Positions 7,405 to 15,797 of a stretch of DNA of 40,403 nucleotides are shown here, piece by piece; the stretch's first letter is position 1; each line of letters opens with the position of its first letter. The notes under the pieces were generated by a model, which did no database searches, was not told the DNA's origin, and saw only the letters and a program-made list of their open reading frames with translations. Source of the stretch: Arthrobacter mobilis (lineage in GTDB: Bacteria; Actinomycetota; Actinomycetes; Actinomycetales; Micrococcaceae); the NCBI RefSeq assembly GCF_012395835.1, contig NZ_JAAZSQ010000007.1, positions 83,854 through 124,256 of the forward strand, in the 5' to 3' direction. Made by a program: the position numbers and the translations under genes.

Positions 7405-8970
7405 TTACTCCACGGTGAACGTGAGCGTGTGCCAGCCGCTGGCCCCGTCGGGGACGGGCGGGGCCTGTTCGGCCGTCTGCAGTTCGCCCCGGCCGTCCCA
7501 GGCACGCACCCGGGCCTGGTGGCTGCCCGGCCGGGCGTCCTCCCACACGTAGAACCACTGGCGCCAGGTATCCACCGAGGCCTCGGCCGCCAGCTCCGCG
7601 TCACGCCAGCCGCCGTTGTCCAGCTGCACCTGCACCCGCGAGATCCCGCGGTGCTGCGCCCATGCAGTCCCGCCCAGGGCCACCCGGCCGGCGGGCACCC
7701 GGGCCAGCGGTCTGGGCACCTCGATCCGCGAGGCCGTCTTGACCGGCCCGCGCGCGGACCAGCCGCGGGTGGTCCAGTAGGCGGCCTTGTCCTGGAACCG
7801 CGTCACTTCCAGGTCCACCACCCATTTGGTGGCGGACACGTAGCCGTACAGCCCCGGGACCACCATCCGGACCGGGAAGCCATGCTCCAGCGGCAGCGGT
7901 TCCCCGTTCATGCCGATGGCCAGCAGCGCGTCCCGGTCGTCCTGCAGCACGTCCAGCGGCGTGGAGGCGCTGAAGCCGTCGATGCTGGTGGAGAGCACCA
8001 TGTCCGCCCCGGGCAGCGGCTTCGCCCGGGCCAGCACCTGCCGCAGCGGGTAGCCCAGCCACTTCGCGTTGCCGGCCAGGTCGCCGCCGACCACGTTGGA
8101 AACGCAGGTCAGGGTCACGTATGCCTCGGTCAGCTCGGCCTCCAGCAGGTCCTGGAAGCGCAGCGTGAATTCTTCCTCCACCATCCCGTGCACGCGCAGG
8201 CTCCAGCCGGCCGGGTCGACTTCCGGCACGATCAGTGCCGTGTCGATGCGGTAGAACTGCGGGTTCGGCGTCACGAAATCGACGACGCCGGGGACCGGGG
8301 CCTGCACGCCGGCCGGCAGCGGGGCAGCGGGGGAGGCAGCGGCCGGCAGCCGCAGCGCCTCACGCACCGCCCGCGCCGCATTGCGGACGCCGGACAGGAC
8401 GCTGCCGCCGGCGCCCACGACGGCGGCGGCACCGGCCAGCAGCGCCGCGCTCGCCAGGAACCTGCGCCGGCCCACCGCCTGGGAGGATTCCGGGCCGCCG
8501 TCGGCCGGCGCGCTGTCGGCAGCCGCGGCCCTGCCGGCCAGCAGCCGCAGGGCGGCCAGCCCGGCGGCAGTGCCCAGGACCGTCGGGACCAGGTCAAGGG
8601 CCGAGGCACCGGAACGGGTTGCCACGCAGGCGCCGATCACCACGGACAGCACCACCACCAGCCCGGCGCCGAGGCTCCAGCGGCGCCGGGCCAGCAGCCC
8701 GGCCAGGCCTGCCAGCAGTGCGGCCACCACGCCCATGGCGATGAACAGCACCAGCTTGTCCGCGGTGCCGAAGGTCGCGATCGCGAAGTCCTTCAGCCAC
8801 GGTGGGGTGAAGTCGATGAAGGTGGAGCCGACGGCGGCCAGCGGCATGGCCGCCGGGCCGAAGAAGGCCGCGGCCAGCTGTGCCGTCCCGAACAGGACAG
8901 CCGCTGCCACCACCCCGGCCAGGACTCCCGGCCACCGGCTGGCCGTCCGCCGTCGTTCCACCGTTTCCAT
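7405..8970 (-). CDS. Membrane-anchored molybdopterin oxidoreductase (sulfite oxidase/MsrP-like)
   Basis: A 521-residue protein with two parts. Residues 1-150 hold about four hydrophobic membrane helices. A GRRRFLASAALLAG segment (168-180) follows, resembling a twin-arginine-type transfer helix placed internally. Residues 230-521 form the catalytic part: an oxidoreductase molybdopterin-binding domain with the molybdenum-ligand Cys289 in VTLTCVSN, and a C-terminal Mo-cofactor dimerisation domain (about 415-521). The catalytic domain should lie outside the membrane. Relatives oxidise sulfite or reduce methionine sulfoxide; which applies is unclear. It is 33 bases after the DUF4383 gene and probably shares its SigK-type promoter at 9506-9533, which points to a redox or envelope stress role. 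Confidence 0.9.
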   Translation of the reverse strand: METVERRRTASRWPGVLAGVVAAAVLFGTAQLAAAFFGPAAMPLAAVGSTFIDFTPPWLKDFAIATFGTADKLVLFIAMGVVAALLAGLAGLLARRRWSLGAGLVVVLSVVIGACVATRSGASALDLVPTVLGTAAGLAALRLLAGRAAAADSAPADGGPESSQAVGRRRFLASAALLAGAAAVVGAGGSVLSGVRNAARAVREALRLPAAASPAAPLPAGVQAPVPGVVDFVTPNPQFYRIDTALIVPEVDPAGWSLRVHGMVEEEFTLRFQDLLEAELTEAYVTLTCVSNVVGGDLAGNAKWLGYPLRQVLARAKPLPGADMVLSTSIDGFSASTPLDVLQDDRDALLAIGMNGEPLPLEHGFPVRMVVPGLYGYVSATKWVVDLEVTRFQDKAAYWTTRGWSARGPVKTASRIEVPRPLARVPAGRVALGGTAWAQHRGISRVQVQLDNGGWRDAELAAEASVDTWRQWFYVWEDARPGSHQARVRAWDGRGELQTAEQAPPVPDGASGWHTLTFTVE

Positions 8971-9003
8971 CGGGATCAGTTCCTTTCCGGGCAGCGCCCG
9001 GCC

Positions 9004-9444
9004 TCAGCGCACCACGCGGCGGCCCAGCACGCTGCCGAGCACGATCATGGCGGCGCCCAGGACGAAGTGCAGCCAGTTGTCCGCGGTGTTCACCGGGACG
9101 AAGTTGGCCGGCGTGCCGTGGCCGATCAGCATCCCGTACAGCCACAGCACCAGGTACACCGCGCCGCCGAAGAGCAGGTACCCCTTGGCGCCGGCTGCGC
9201 TCCTGGCCAGGGCGAGGCCGCCGATGCCGAAGAGCAGGTGGACGATGTTGTGCAGCACGGAGACCTGGAAAATGCCCAGCAGCAGGGCCCCGGATTCGTG
9301 CCCGGCGAAGGACAGTTCGCCGTAGTTGCTGGTGACGCCCGGGATGAACCCGAGGACGCCGACCAGCAGGAAGGCGGCGCCGACAGCCGCTGCTGCGGTT
9401 TGCACTGCGGTGCGCCGGCGCTGGGCGATATTCGAAGCGGTCAT
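9004..9444 (-). CDS. DUF4383-family membrane protein
   Basis: A 146-residue integral membrane protein with about four helices and the family block GIFQVSVLHNIVHLLFGIGGLALA (given here only in part: residues about 57-80). Its biochemical role is not known. The ATG at 9444 follows AAGGAG, so the open frame to 9525 is not used; that extension would also run through the promoter. It is the first gene after a SigK-type promoter and is followed closely by the molybdoenzyme gene. The pairing suggests it may serve as a membrane partner or redox conduit for that enzyme; this is inference from position only. Confidence 0.88.
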   Translation of the reverse strand: MTASNIAQRRRTAVQTAAAAVGAAFLLVGVLGFIPGVTSNYGELSFAGHESGALLLGIFQVSVLHNIVHLLFGIGGLALARSAAGAKGYLLFGGAVYLVLWLYGMLIGHGTPANFVPVNTADNWLHFVLGAAMIVLGSVLGRRVVR

Positions 9445-9505
9445 GGTTCTCTCCTTAATCCGGTACCTGCGGGCCCGGCGGCCCGCAGGTTCTCCTGCAC
9501 CGGTA

Positions 9506-9533
9506 CTTCGGAGCCGGACGGTCATCCGGATTG
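9506..9533 (-). promoter_or_regulatory. SigK-type promoter for DUF4383-molybdoenzyme operon
   Basis: On the minus strand CAATCC (9533-9528) is followed by a 16-base spacer and CCGAAG (9511-9506), then TACC. The same two boxes, with GGCT before the second and GTAC ending it, head the fasciclin-sigK-rskA operon at 11722-11748. The boxes resemble the published mycobacterial SigK consensus (CCATCC and CCGAAT). It begins seven bases after the rskA stop. Confidence 0.8.
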
Positions 9534-9539
9534 GAACAC

Positions 9540-10325
9540 TTAAAGTTCCTGCAGCATGATCGGCGGGCTGGTTGGCTTGGCCGACCCGGCCGCCGGTTCG
9601 ATGGTGATCCCCACGTGCGTGGCGCCGGCCAGACCGCCCTCCAGGACCTTCATCCGCGGCGCATCGGCGGCCGGAGCGGTCAGCATCCCGGCCGGCACCG
9701 CGTCGTCACCGGAAATGATCCAGAGCTCGTAGCCCTTGTCTTCCGGCAGCTGTGGCAGGCCGTGGGCCATGACCGCAGCTTGGTCCGCCGAGCCGGAATA
9801 GGCGACGGTGACCACCGCGCCGTCCATGCGCTGGGTGGCCAGCCGCGCGTCCTTGGCCGAGATAATCTGCATCATCGCCGCCTGCTCCCGCGACGCCGCC
9901 GCCAGCTGCTGCTGCAGCTGCCGCTGCTGGGCGGCCTGGCCGAGCACCCAGCCGCCCAGGCCGGCGACGGCCAGCAGGAGCACGGCCGCGGCTGCGGCCA
10001 GGGCGCGCACGGCGCCGGCCGGCAGCGCGCGCCTCCGGGCGCGGGACCGGGCCGAGGTGCCGGTGGCCGGCAGGTCGCGTACGACCGCCGGGGCCGGCAG
10101 CTGCCGGGTGTTCCGGATGGCGGCCATGACATTGTCCTTGACCCGGGCCGGCGGCTGGACAGCCTCGGTGCCGTAGGCGAGCAGCGCAGCGGTTTCGCTC
10201 AGGCTGCGCACTTCCTCCAGCGTGGACTCGGATTCCAGCGCGTGCCGTTCGAAGGCGGCACGTTCGACGTCGTCCACGGCATTGAGCGCATAGGCGCCGG
10301 TCAGCAGGTGCAGCTGTTCGTCCAT
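9540..10325 (-). CDS. rskA: Anti-sigma-K factor RskA
   Basis: A 261-residue membrane anti-sigma factor. The N-terminal cytoplasmic part (1-95; LLTGAYALNAVDDVERAAFE) is the sigma-binding anti-sigma domain. One membrane helix lies around 105-130 (AVRALAAAAAVLLLAVAGLGG). The outer C-terminal domain has the RskA features KGYELWIISGDDAVPAGML and THVGITIEPAAGS. Family knowledge: it holds SigK inactive at the membrane until stepwise proteolysis releases it. The ATG at 10325 shares one base with the sigK TGA (TGATG), and GGGAG lies seven bases upstream; a GTG one codon earlier is also possible. A coiled, glutamine-rich stretch (QQRQLQQQLAAASREQ) follows the helix. Confidence 0.93.
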   Translation of the reverse strand: MDEQLHLLTGAYALNAVDDVERAAFERHALESESTLEEVRSLSETAALLAYGTEAVQPPARVKDNVMAAIRNTRQLPAPAVVRDLPATGTSARSRARRRALPAGAVRALAAAAAVLLLAVAGLGGWVLGQAAQQRQLQQQLAAASREQAAMMQIISAKDARLATQRMDGAVVTVAYSGSADQAAVMAHGLPQLPEDKGYELWIISGDDAVPAGMLTAPAADAPRMKVLEGGLAGATHVGITIEPAAGSAKPTSPPIMLQEL

Positions 10326-10936
10326 CACGCCACTCCCAACTTGTCCCGAAGCCTGATCATGCCATCCCGGATGCGCGTCTTGACCGTTCCCACCGGCACC
10401 CGCAGCAGGTTCGCCACCTCCTGGTGCGTATAGCCGCCGTAGTAGGCCAGCCGGATCGCCTCCTGCTGTGCGGCGGTCAGGCTTTCCATCGCCTTCAGTA
10501 CCCGTTCGGCTTCGAGCTTGGTTTCGACGCTCTCCTGGACATCGTCATAGCTGTCCTGGTACTCCTTGATGCCCTGGCGCAGGTCCCGCTCGGTGCTGGC
10601 CTGGCTGGCCCGCACACGGTCCACCGCGCGGCGGTGGGCCATCACCAGGATCCAGGACAGCGCCCTGCCCCGGTCGGCGTCGAAGCGCGTGGCCTGCTGC
10701 CACACTTCCACGAAAATCTCCTGGGTCACTTCCTCGCTTTGGGCCGGGTCGCGGACAATCCGGCGGACCAGGCCGAACACCGTCGGGGAGACGGCATCGT
10801 AAAGTGCCTCGAAGGCCGCCTCGTCACCGAGGGCGACGCGGCGGATGAGGTCTTCATGGGTTGGCGGCGGGGCCGGTGCCACGGCGCGCAGCCACGGTAG
10901 GCGCATATGCTCAACGTTCTCATGGCCGCCCGCCAT
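10325..10936 (-). CDS. sigK: ECF sigma factor SigK
   Basis: A 203-residue extracytoplasmic-function sigma factor with region 2 at about 30-100 (FEALYDAVSPTVFGLVRRIV, EEVTQEIFVEVWQQA) and region 4 at about 145-200 (AAQQEAIRLAYYGGYTHQEV, VPVGTVKTRIRDGM). The start at 10936 follows GGGAGG. It overlaps the anti-sigma gene rskA, the normal sigK-rskA pairing in actinobacteria, and it is 35 bases downstream of the fasciclin gene, so it is probably transcribed from the SigK-type promoter at 11722-11748 and thereby autoregulated. The likely regulon visible here is this operon plus the DUF4383-molybdoenzyme operon. Confidence 0.94.
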   Translation of the reverse strand: MAGGHENVEHMRLPWLRAVAPAPPPTHEDLIRRVALGDEAAFEALYDAVSPTVFGLVRRIVRDPAQSEEVTQEIFVEVWQQATRFDADRGRALSWILVMAHRRAVDRVRASQASTERDLRQGIKEYQDSYDDVQESVETKLEAERVLKAMESLTAAQQEAIRLAYYGGYTHQEVANLLRVPVGTVKTRIRDGMIRLRDKLGVA

Positions 10937-10971
10937 TGGTCACCCTCCCCGCCGCACCTGTGCCGAAGCCG

Positions 10972-11637
10972 TTACTTGGCCGGAGGCATCAGGACCGAGT
11001 CGACCAGGTACACCGTGGCATTGGCGGTCTTCACGCCGCCGCAGATCACGTTGGCATCATTGACCTTCAGTCCGTCCCCGCTGCCGGAGACCTGCACTGC
11101 GGCACCTTGGGCGGTCTCGTGCTCGCCGGCCATCTCGTCCGGGGACAGCTGGCCCGGCACCACGTGGTAGGTCAGGATCGTGGTCAGCGTGTCCGAATCC
11201 GTCTTCAGAGACTCGATGGTCTTTTCCGGGATAGCCTTGAAGGCCTCGTCCACCGGGGCGAAGACAGTGAACTCGCCGCCGTTGAGGGTGTCCACCAGAT
11301 TCACGTCCGGGTTCAGCTTGCCGGACACCGCGGCCGTGAGGGTGGTCAGCAGCGGATTGTTCGCGGCAGCCACGGCCACCGGGTCCTGGGCCATGCCTTC
11401 GACCGAGCCGGCCCCGTCCGGCACCTGCGCGGCGTAGTCGGCGCAGCCCGGGCCCACCAGGTTGGCCGCCGGGTCCATGGCCGCCTGGCTGCTCTCCGCG
11501 GTGGGCGAGCTCATCGACGTTTCGTCCGGGGCATTTTCCGCAGCTCCGGACCCGCCGGAACTGCAGGCGGTGAGCCCGAAGGTTGCGGCGGCGGCCAGGC
11601 CAAGCACTGCGGTCAGTTTCTTCTGGGTAGCCAGCAT
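10972..11637 (-). CDS. Fasciclin (FAS1) domain lipoprotein, MPT83-like
   Basis: A 221-residue secreted lipoprotein: signal peptide with lipobox LTAC (Cys25), a Ser/Ala-rich linker to about residue 60, then one FAS1 domain (about 75-220) with the hallmark [11 protein letters not shown] and TYHVVPG motifs. It resembles mycobacterial MPT83/MPT70, which are SigK-controlled surface proteins. Two cysteines in the mature part (GPGCADY and VICGG) could form a disulfide. It heads the operon with sigK and rskA and has a SigK-type promoter upstream, the same target class as in mycobacteria. Its molecular role (adhesion or envelope structure) is not established. Confidence 0.92.
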   Translation of the reverse strand: MLATQKKLTAVLGLAAAATFGLTACSSGGSGAAENAPDETSMSSPTAESSQAAMDPAANLVGPGCADYAAQVPDGAGSVEGMAQDPVAVAAANNPLLTTLTAAVSGKLNPDVNLVDTLNGGEFTVFAPVDEAFKAIPEKTIESLKTDSDTLTTILTYHVVPGQLSPDEMAGEHETAQGAAVQVSGSGDGLKVNDANVICGGVKTANATVYLVDSVLMPPAK

Positions 11638-11721
11638 GGTGGCATCTCCTGTCCTCCGGCGGCCTGTGCGGGCCGCCGCTGTGGTCCCTGCCGTCTTAGG
11701 CGGCGCGGGCTGTCAGGAGTA

Positions 11722-11748
11722 CTTCGGAGCCGAGGACTGATCGGATTG
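11722..11748 (-). promoter_or_regulatory. SigK-type promoter for fasciclin-sigK-rskA operon
   Basis: On the minus strand CAATCC (11748-11743), a 15-base spacer and CCGAAG (11727-11722), followed by TAC. The second box and its neighbours (GGCTCCGAAGTAC) are identical to those at 9506-9533. The start point would fall near 11714, leaving a leader of about 75 bases before the fasciclin ATG. Confidence 0.82.
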
Positions 11749-11792
11749 AAACAGTTTGGAAGCCATGCCCGCCGCCGTACGGCTGGGCGGGT

Positions 11793-12467
11793 TCAGCCGG
11801 CCTGCCGCCAGGCGTAGCGGCGTTCGGGCCGGCCCACCCCGCCGTAGCGCAGGCGGACCTCCACACGGCCCTCCTCGCTCAGGTACTCCAGATAGCGGCG
11901 TGCGCTGACCCGGGACGTGCCCAGCAGCTCGGCGGCTTCGGTCGCCGAGAGGTCCGTTTCGGTCTTCCGCAGCAGCTGCTCGACCAGTTGCAGGGTCTCC
12001 ACGCTGCAGCCCTTGGGCAGCGGGCGTTCGGTGCGGCTGACGCCGAACACCCGGTTCACGTCCGACTGGTCGGCGGTGCTTTTCGCGGCGGCGAGCGGCC
12101 GGTAGGCCTGCTGGTAGTGTTCGAGCCGTTCGCGCAGGTCCTCCTGGGAGAACGGCTTCATCAGGTAGTGCACGATGCCCCCGCGCAGCGCCCGGCGCAC
12201 GGTGTCCATTTCCCGGGCGGCGCTGATGATCAGCACGTCCAGTTCGGGCGCCGCCTCGCGCAGCTGCTGCAGCAGGTCCAGGCCGCTGATGTCGGGCAGG
12301 TGGATATCGAGCAGCACCAGGTCCGGGTGCAGGCGCCGGACCGCCTCGAGGGCCTGGGCGCCGGTGTGGGCCACGCCGGCGACTGTGAAGCCGGGCATTT
12401 GCCGGACGAATCCGGCATGCACTTTGGCGACCATGAAGTCGTCATCGATTATCAGGACCTTGATCAT
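11793..12467 (-). CDS. Response regulator of CitB/DcuR family
   Basis: A 224-residue two-component response regulator. The receiver domain (1-120) has the acidic pair Asp8-Asp9, phosphoacceptor Asp54 (VLLDIHLPD) and Lys104 (LMKPF). The C-terminal DNA-binding domain (about 155-224) is of the CitB/DcuR type (LSATEAAELLGTSRVSARRYLEYL). The ATG at 12467 shares a base with the stop of the kinase gene, so the two are coupled. It should answer an extracellular carboxylate sensed by the kinase and activate the divergent tctCBA-usp operon. The palindrome at 14195-14210 is one candidate target. Confidence 0.92.
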   Translation of the reverse strand: MIKVLIIDDDFMVAKVHAGFVRQMPGFTVAGVAHTGAQALEAVRRLHPDLVLLDIHLPDISGLDLLQQLREAAPELDVLIISAAREMDTVRRALRGGIVHYLMKPFSQEDLRERLEHYQQAYRPLAAAKSTADQSDVNRVFGVSRTERPLPKGCSVETLQLVEQLLRKTETDLSATEAAELLGTSRVSARRYLEYLSEEGRVEVRLRYGGVGRPERRYAWRQAG

Positions 12468-14086
12468 CAGCGGTGGCTCTGCTTCTTCATCCGGGCGGTA
12501 AACACCGCGCCGTTGTCGTTGTGGACGGTTACCTCGCCGTCGCGCCTGAGACATATTAGCCGGGTGAGGGCCAGGCCGAATCCTCTGCCGCCGTCGTTGG
12601 CGGAGGTCTTGGTGGTGAACCCCTGCCGGAAGATGTCATCCATTCGTCCGGCGGCGATCCCCGGGCCCGAATCGTGCACCATGACGACTATCTGGTCCGC
12701 GTCATCGGTGACCGTGATCCGCACCTTGGGGTCCGCGGTACCGCCGACGGCGTCCATGGCGTTGTCGATGAGGTTCCCGGCCACCGTGGTCAGGTCCCGG
12801 GAGAGGCCCTCGTCCACGCGGTCCAGGGCCGAACCTTCTGTCAGCTGCAGGGCCACGTTGCGCTCGGAGGCGAGGCTGGCCTTGGCGATGAGCAGCGCGG
12901 CCAGCGCCGGATCGTGGATCCGGTGGGTGACGTCGTCGTAGAGCCGGGTCCGGCTCAGGCTGACCCCGTTGACGAAATTGACCACTTCGTCATACTCGCG
13001 CAGCTGGATGAGGCCGGAAATAGTGTGCAGCTGGTTGGCGAATTCGTGCGTCTGGGCACGCAGCATATCCGTAGTCGCGCGGGTGGTGCCCAGCTCCTTT
13101 TCCAGGGACGAGAGCTCGGTGCGGTCGCGCAGCGTGGTGACGGAGCCGATGATCTTGCCGTGCGAGCGCAGCGGCATGCGGTTGGAGACCACCACGCGCT
13201 CGCCCACGAGGACCAGGCGGTCGGGGTCCGGCTGGTCGGTGGTCAGGACCTCGCGCAGCTGCGGCTGGATGCCGAGTTCGTCCAGGCTGCGGCCGAGGCA
13301 GTCGGGCGGGAGGTCGAGCAGACGGCGTGCGCTCTCGTTGGCCAGGGTGACGCGATCCTCGGGGTCCAGGGCGATGACGCCTTCCTTCACCCCGTGCACG
13401 ATGGCTTCACGGTGCTCGACGAGGCCGGCGATTTCGTCCGGTTCCATGCCCAGGGTCTGCCGTTTCACCCTGCGGGCCAGCAGCACGGAGCCGGTGCCGC
13501 CCAGGGCGAGGGAAACCCCCAGGTAGGTCAGCAGGTTCGGGGCGGCCTCGCCGAGCCGTTCGAGGACCGAAGGGTATTCGCGTCCGACTGCGGCAATGCC
13601 GACCATCTTTCCGCTGTTGTCCAGCACCGGCACATGGGCGGCGAGGTAGGTTCGGCCGCCCACGGCCACCGGCCCCGTCCAGGCCCTTCCGGACAGGACG
13701 CGGCTGCCGCCCAGCGGCAGCTTGGAACCGAGCTGGGCCGGGTCGGGCGAGGTCAGGATGGTCCGGTCGGACTTGGCCAGGATGACGAACCGGGAACCGG
13801 AGACGGTGCGCACGGATTCGGCCACGGCGGGCAGGGCCGCGCCGAAGCCGGGTTTGGCATCCGGCAGGAGCGCGCGGACCACCGGTGTGGCAGCCAGGGA
13901 TTCGGCGGCGGAGAGGGCCCTGCGGCCTTCCACCCGTTCGAACGCCTGGGCGGACTGCGCCAGGGAGAGGGCGACGACGCCGATCAGCACCACGGTGACG
14001 ATCAGCAGCTGCAGGACAAGGTACTGCCCGGCCAGCGTCAGGCCGCGGCGCCGTTTATTCGCGCGGCCGCCGGCATGCTGATCCAC
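12467..14086 (-). CDS. Sensor histidine kinase of CitA/DcuS family
   Basis: A 539-residue membrane sensor: helix 1 at about 17-43, an extracytoplasmic PAS-like (PDC/CitA) domain at about 45-180, helix 2 at about 184-204, a cytoplasmic PAS domain at about 220-320, then a dimerisation helix with phospho-His347 (MLRAQTHEFANQLHTI) and an HATPase_c domain (NLIDNAMDA, DSGPGI, GRGFGLAL). Such sensors detect citrate, C4-dicarboxylates or tricarballylate-like acids. The GTG at 14086 is chosen because AGGAGGG lies eight bases upstream; the open frame continues into the promoter region but without family similarity. It diverges from tctC, whose binding protein probably supplies the same ligand class. 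Confidence 0.92.
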   Translation of the reverse strand: MDQHAGGRANKRRRGLTLAGQYLVLQLLIVTVVLIGVVALSLAQSAQAFERVEGRRALSAAESLAATPVVRALLPDAKPGFGAALPAVAESVRTVSGSRFVILAKSDRTILTSPDPAQLGSKLPLGGSRVLSGRAWTGPVAVGGRTYLAAHVPVLDNSGKMVGIAAVGREYPSVLERLGEAAPNLLTYLGVSLALGGTGSVLLARRVKRQTLGMEPDEIAGLVEHREAIVHGVKEGVIALDPEDRVTLANESARRLLDLPPDCLGRSLDELGIQPQLREVLTTDQPDPDRLVLVGERVVVSNRMPLRSHGKIIGSVTTLRDRTELSSLEKELGTTRATTDMLRAQTHEFANQLHTISGLIQLREYDEVVNFVNGVSLSRTRLYDDVTHRIHDPALAALLIAKASLASERNVALQLTEGSALDRVDEGLSRDLTTVAGNLIDNAMDAVGGTADPKVRITVTDDADQIVVMVHDSGPGIAAGRMDDIFRQGFTTKTSANDGGRGFGLALTRLICLRRDGEVTVHNDNGAVFTARMKKQSHR

Positions 14087-14194
14087 TCTGATCCCTCCTG
14101 CTGGACCCGGACTCGCCGCCGGGGCCACCTGTTTGTCGGGTGAACTATATCCTCTGCCCCGGCAGGACGGGCATCCGGGCGTGAACACAATGAA

Positions 14195-14210
14195 CTCAAT
14201 TTTCTTTGAG
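14195..14210. promoter_or_regulatory. Inverted repeat upstream of tctC
   Basis: CTCAATTTTCTTTGAG has 5-bp matching arms (CTCAA and TTGAG) in an AT-rich patch between the divergent kinase and tctC genes, 74 bases before the tctC start. TGAACTC occurs here and again at 14249-14256 (GTGAACTC). It is a plausible response-regulator site; no direct evidence. Confidence 0.35.
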
Positions 14211-14283
14211 AACGCAAACGTGCCCTGGGTCACATCCCGTTTTACGGTGAGTGAACTCCACCACTTTTGAGAAGAGGATTTCC

Positions 14284-15297
14284 ATGCGTAGAAACAACGT
14301 GTTCCGCCTGGCCGCCGCTGCTGCCGGCCTGGCATTGGCCATGAGCGGCTGCGGCGTCACCGGATCGGGCAGCGGCAGCGACGCCGGCAACTCGGCTGCT
14401 GCCGGGGGCCCCGTCAGCGACCTGCGCATCATGGTTCCGAATACGCCCGGCGGCGGGTACGACACCACCGCCCGCGTGGCCGCGAAGGTCATGGAGGAGA
14501 CCGACATCGCCTCCAATATCGAGGTCTTCAACCTGGCCGGTGCCGGCGGCACGGTGGGCCTGGCCCGCACAGTCAACGAAAAGGGCAACGGCGACCTGGC
14601 CATGCTGATGGGCCTGGGCGTGGTCGGTGCGAGCTACACCAACGACTCCGAGGCGAAGCTGACCGAAACCACCCCGCTGGCCCGCCTGGTCCAGGAACCC
14701 GGCGCCATCATGGTGTCCAAGGACTCGCCCTACAAGACTATTGACGACCTGGTGAAGGCCTGGAAGGAAAACCCGGGCAAGGTCAGCGTCGGCGGCGGCT
14801 CCTCGCCGGGCGGCCCGGACCACCTGCTGCCGATGCAGCTGGCCCAGGCCGTGGGGATTGATCCGAAGGACGTGAACTTCGTGTCCTACGACGGCGGCGG
14901 CGACCTGCTGCCGGCCATCCTGGGCAACAAGCTCGGCTTCGCGGCTTCCGGTGCCGGGGAGTACATCGACCAGATCAAGAAGGGCGAGATCCGCGTGCTG
15001 GCCACCAGCGGCGAAGAGCGCCTCGAGGGCGTCGACGCGCCGACCCTGAAGGAATCCAACATCGACCTCGTGTTCACCAACTGGCGCGGCATCGTTGCCC
15101 CGCCCCAGACCAGCGAGGAAGACAAGCAGAAGTGGATTGACGCGCTGGAGAAGATGCACGGCACTCCCGAATGGCAGAAGGCCCTCGCGGACAACGGCTG
15201 GAGCGATGCCTTCGTCACCGGCGATGAGTTCACCTCCTTCCTGAAGGAGCAGGACGAGCGCGTGGCCAGTGTCCTGTCTGAGCTGGGGCTTGCGTGA
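14284..15297 (+). CDS. tctC: Tripartite tricarboxylate transporter substrate-binding lipoprotein
   Basis: A 337-residue extracytoplasmic solute receptor of the TctC (Bug) family. The signal peptide ends in the lipobox AMSGC (Cys23), so it is lipid-anchored. The two-lobed binding domain shows the family motifs MVPNTPGGGYDTTAR (about 49-63), GAGGTVGL (about 90-97) and NWRGIVAPP (about 258-266). It captures a carboxylate outside the cell and delivers it to TctB/TctA. The ATG at 14284 follows GAAGAGGA; an earlier in-frame ATG at 14251 lies in the leader. The stop overlaps the tctB GTG start by GTGA. The operon is expected to be induced by the divergent two-component system. The ligand (citrate or another carboxylate) is not determinable. 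Confidence 0.93.
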   Translation: MRRNNVFRLAAAAAGLALAMSGCGVTGSGSGSDAGNSAAAGGPVSDLRIMVPNTPGGGYDTTARVAAKVMEETDIASNIEVFNLAGAGGTVGLARTVNEKGNGDLAMLMGLGVVGASYTNDSEAKLTETTPLARLVQEPGAIMVSKDSPYKTIDDLVKAWKENPGKVSVGGGSSPGGPDHLLPMQLAQAVGIDPKDVNFVSYDGGGDLLPAILGNKLGFAASGAGEYIDQIKKGEIRVLATSGEERLEGVDAPTLKESNIDLVFTNWRGIVAPPQTSEEDKQKWIDALEKMHGTPEWQKALADNGWSDAFVTGDEFTSFLKEQDERVASVLSELGLA

Positions 15298-15797
15298 ATC
15301 AGCTGGTTTCCCGGCTGAAAGGCCGCTCCGAGCTGGGCCTCGCGGCCCTGCTCGGGGTGGTCGGCGCGGCCGTCATCCTCGACGGGCTCTCGCTGTCCGT
15401 CCCGTATTCGCAGGCCGACCCGGTCGGACCGAAGACCATGCCGTTCATCGTCGGCGGTCTGCTGCTGGTCTGCGCGGTGCTGCTGGCCGTCAACGTGCTG
15501 CGCGGCGGCCAGGGCGAGGCCGAGAGCGGCGAAGACGTGGACCTGTCCCATCCCACCGACTGGCGGACCGTGGTCCCGCTGATCGGCGCGTTCGTGCTCA
15601 ATATCGTCCTGGTCGACACCGTCGGCTGGGTGATCTCCGGAACCCTGCTGTTCTGGGGCAGCGCCTGGGCCCTGGGCAGCCGCCGCTACCTCCGGGACGC
15701 GATCATCGCCGTCGTCCTGGCCCTGGGCACGTTCTACGGTTTCTACCTCGGCCTGGGCATCAGCCTGCCGGCCGGACTGCTGCAAGGAGTGCTCTAA
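15294..15797 (+). CDS. tctB: Tripartite tricarboxylate transporter small membrane subunit
   Basis: A 167-residue membrane protein with four predicted helices (about 15-33, 48-68, 93-115 and 120-160), as in the TctB family. The GTG start at 15294 overlaps the tctC stop; the stop TAA at 15795-15797 is immediately followed by the tctA ATG, so expression of the three subunits is tightly coupled. Sequence conservation in this family is low; the call relies on size, topology and position between tctC and tctA. Confidence 0.9.
   Translation: MNQLVSRLKGRSELGLAALLGVVGAAVILDGLSLSVPYSQADPVGPKTMPFIVGGLLLVCAVLLAVNVLRGGQGEAESGEDVDLSHPTDWRTVVPLIGAFVLNIVLVDTVGWVISGTLLFWGSAWALGSRRYLRDAIIAVVLALGTFYGFYLGLGISLPAGLLQGVL

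Noticed and set aside
4748-7604. Long open frames on both strands across the nitrilase region
   Set aside because: The nitrilase and AraC genes explain this interval; the alternatives contain no recognisable domain.
6859-9543. An 894-codon forward open frame over the AraC, molybdoenzyme and DUF4383 genes
   Set aside because: It runs antisense to two well-supported genes and shows only low-complexity text; a by-product of high third-position GC.
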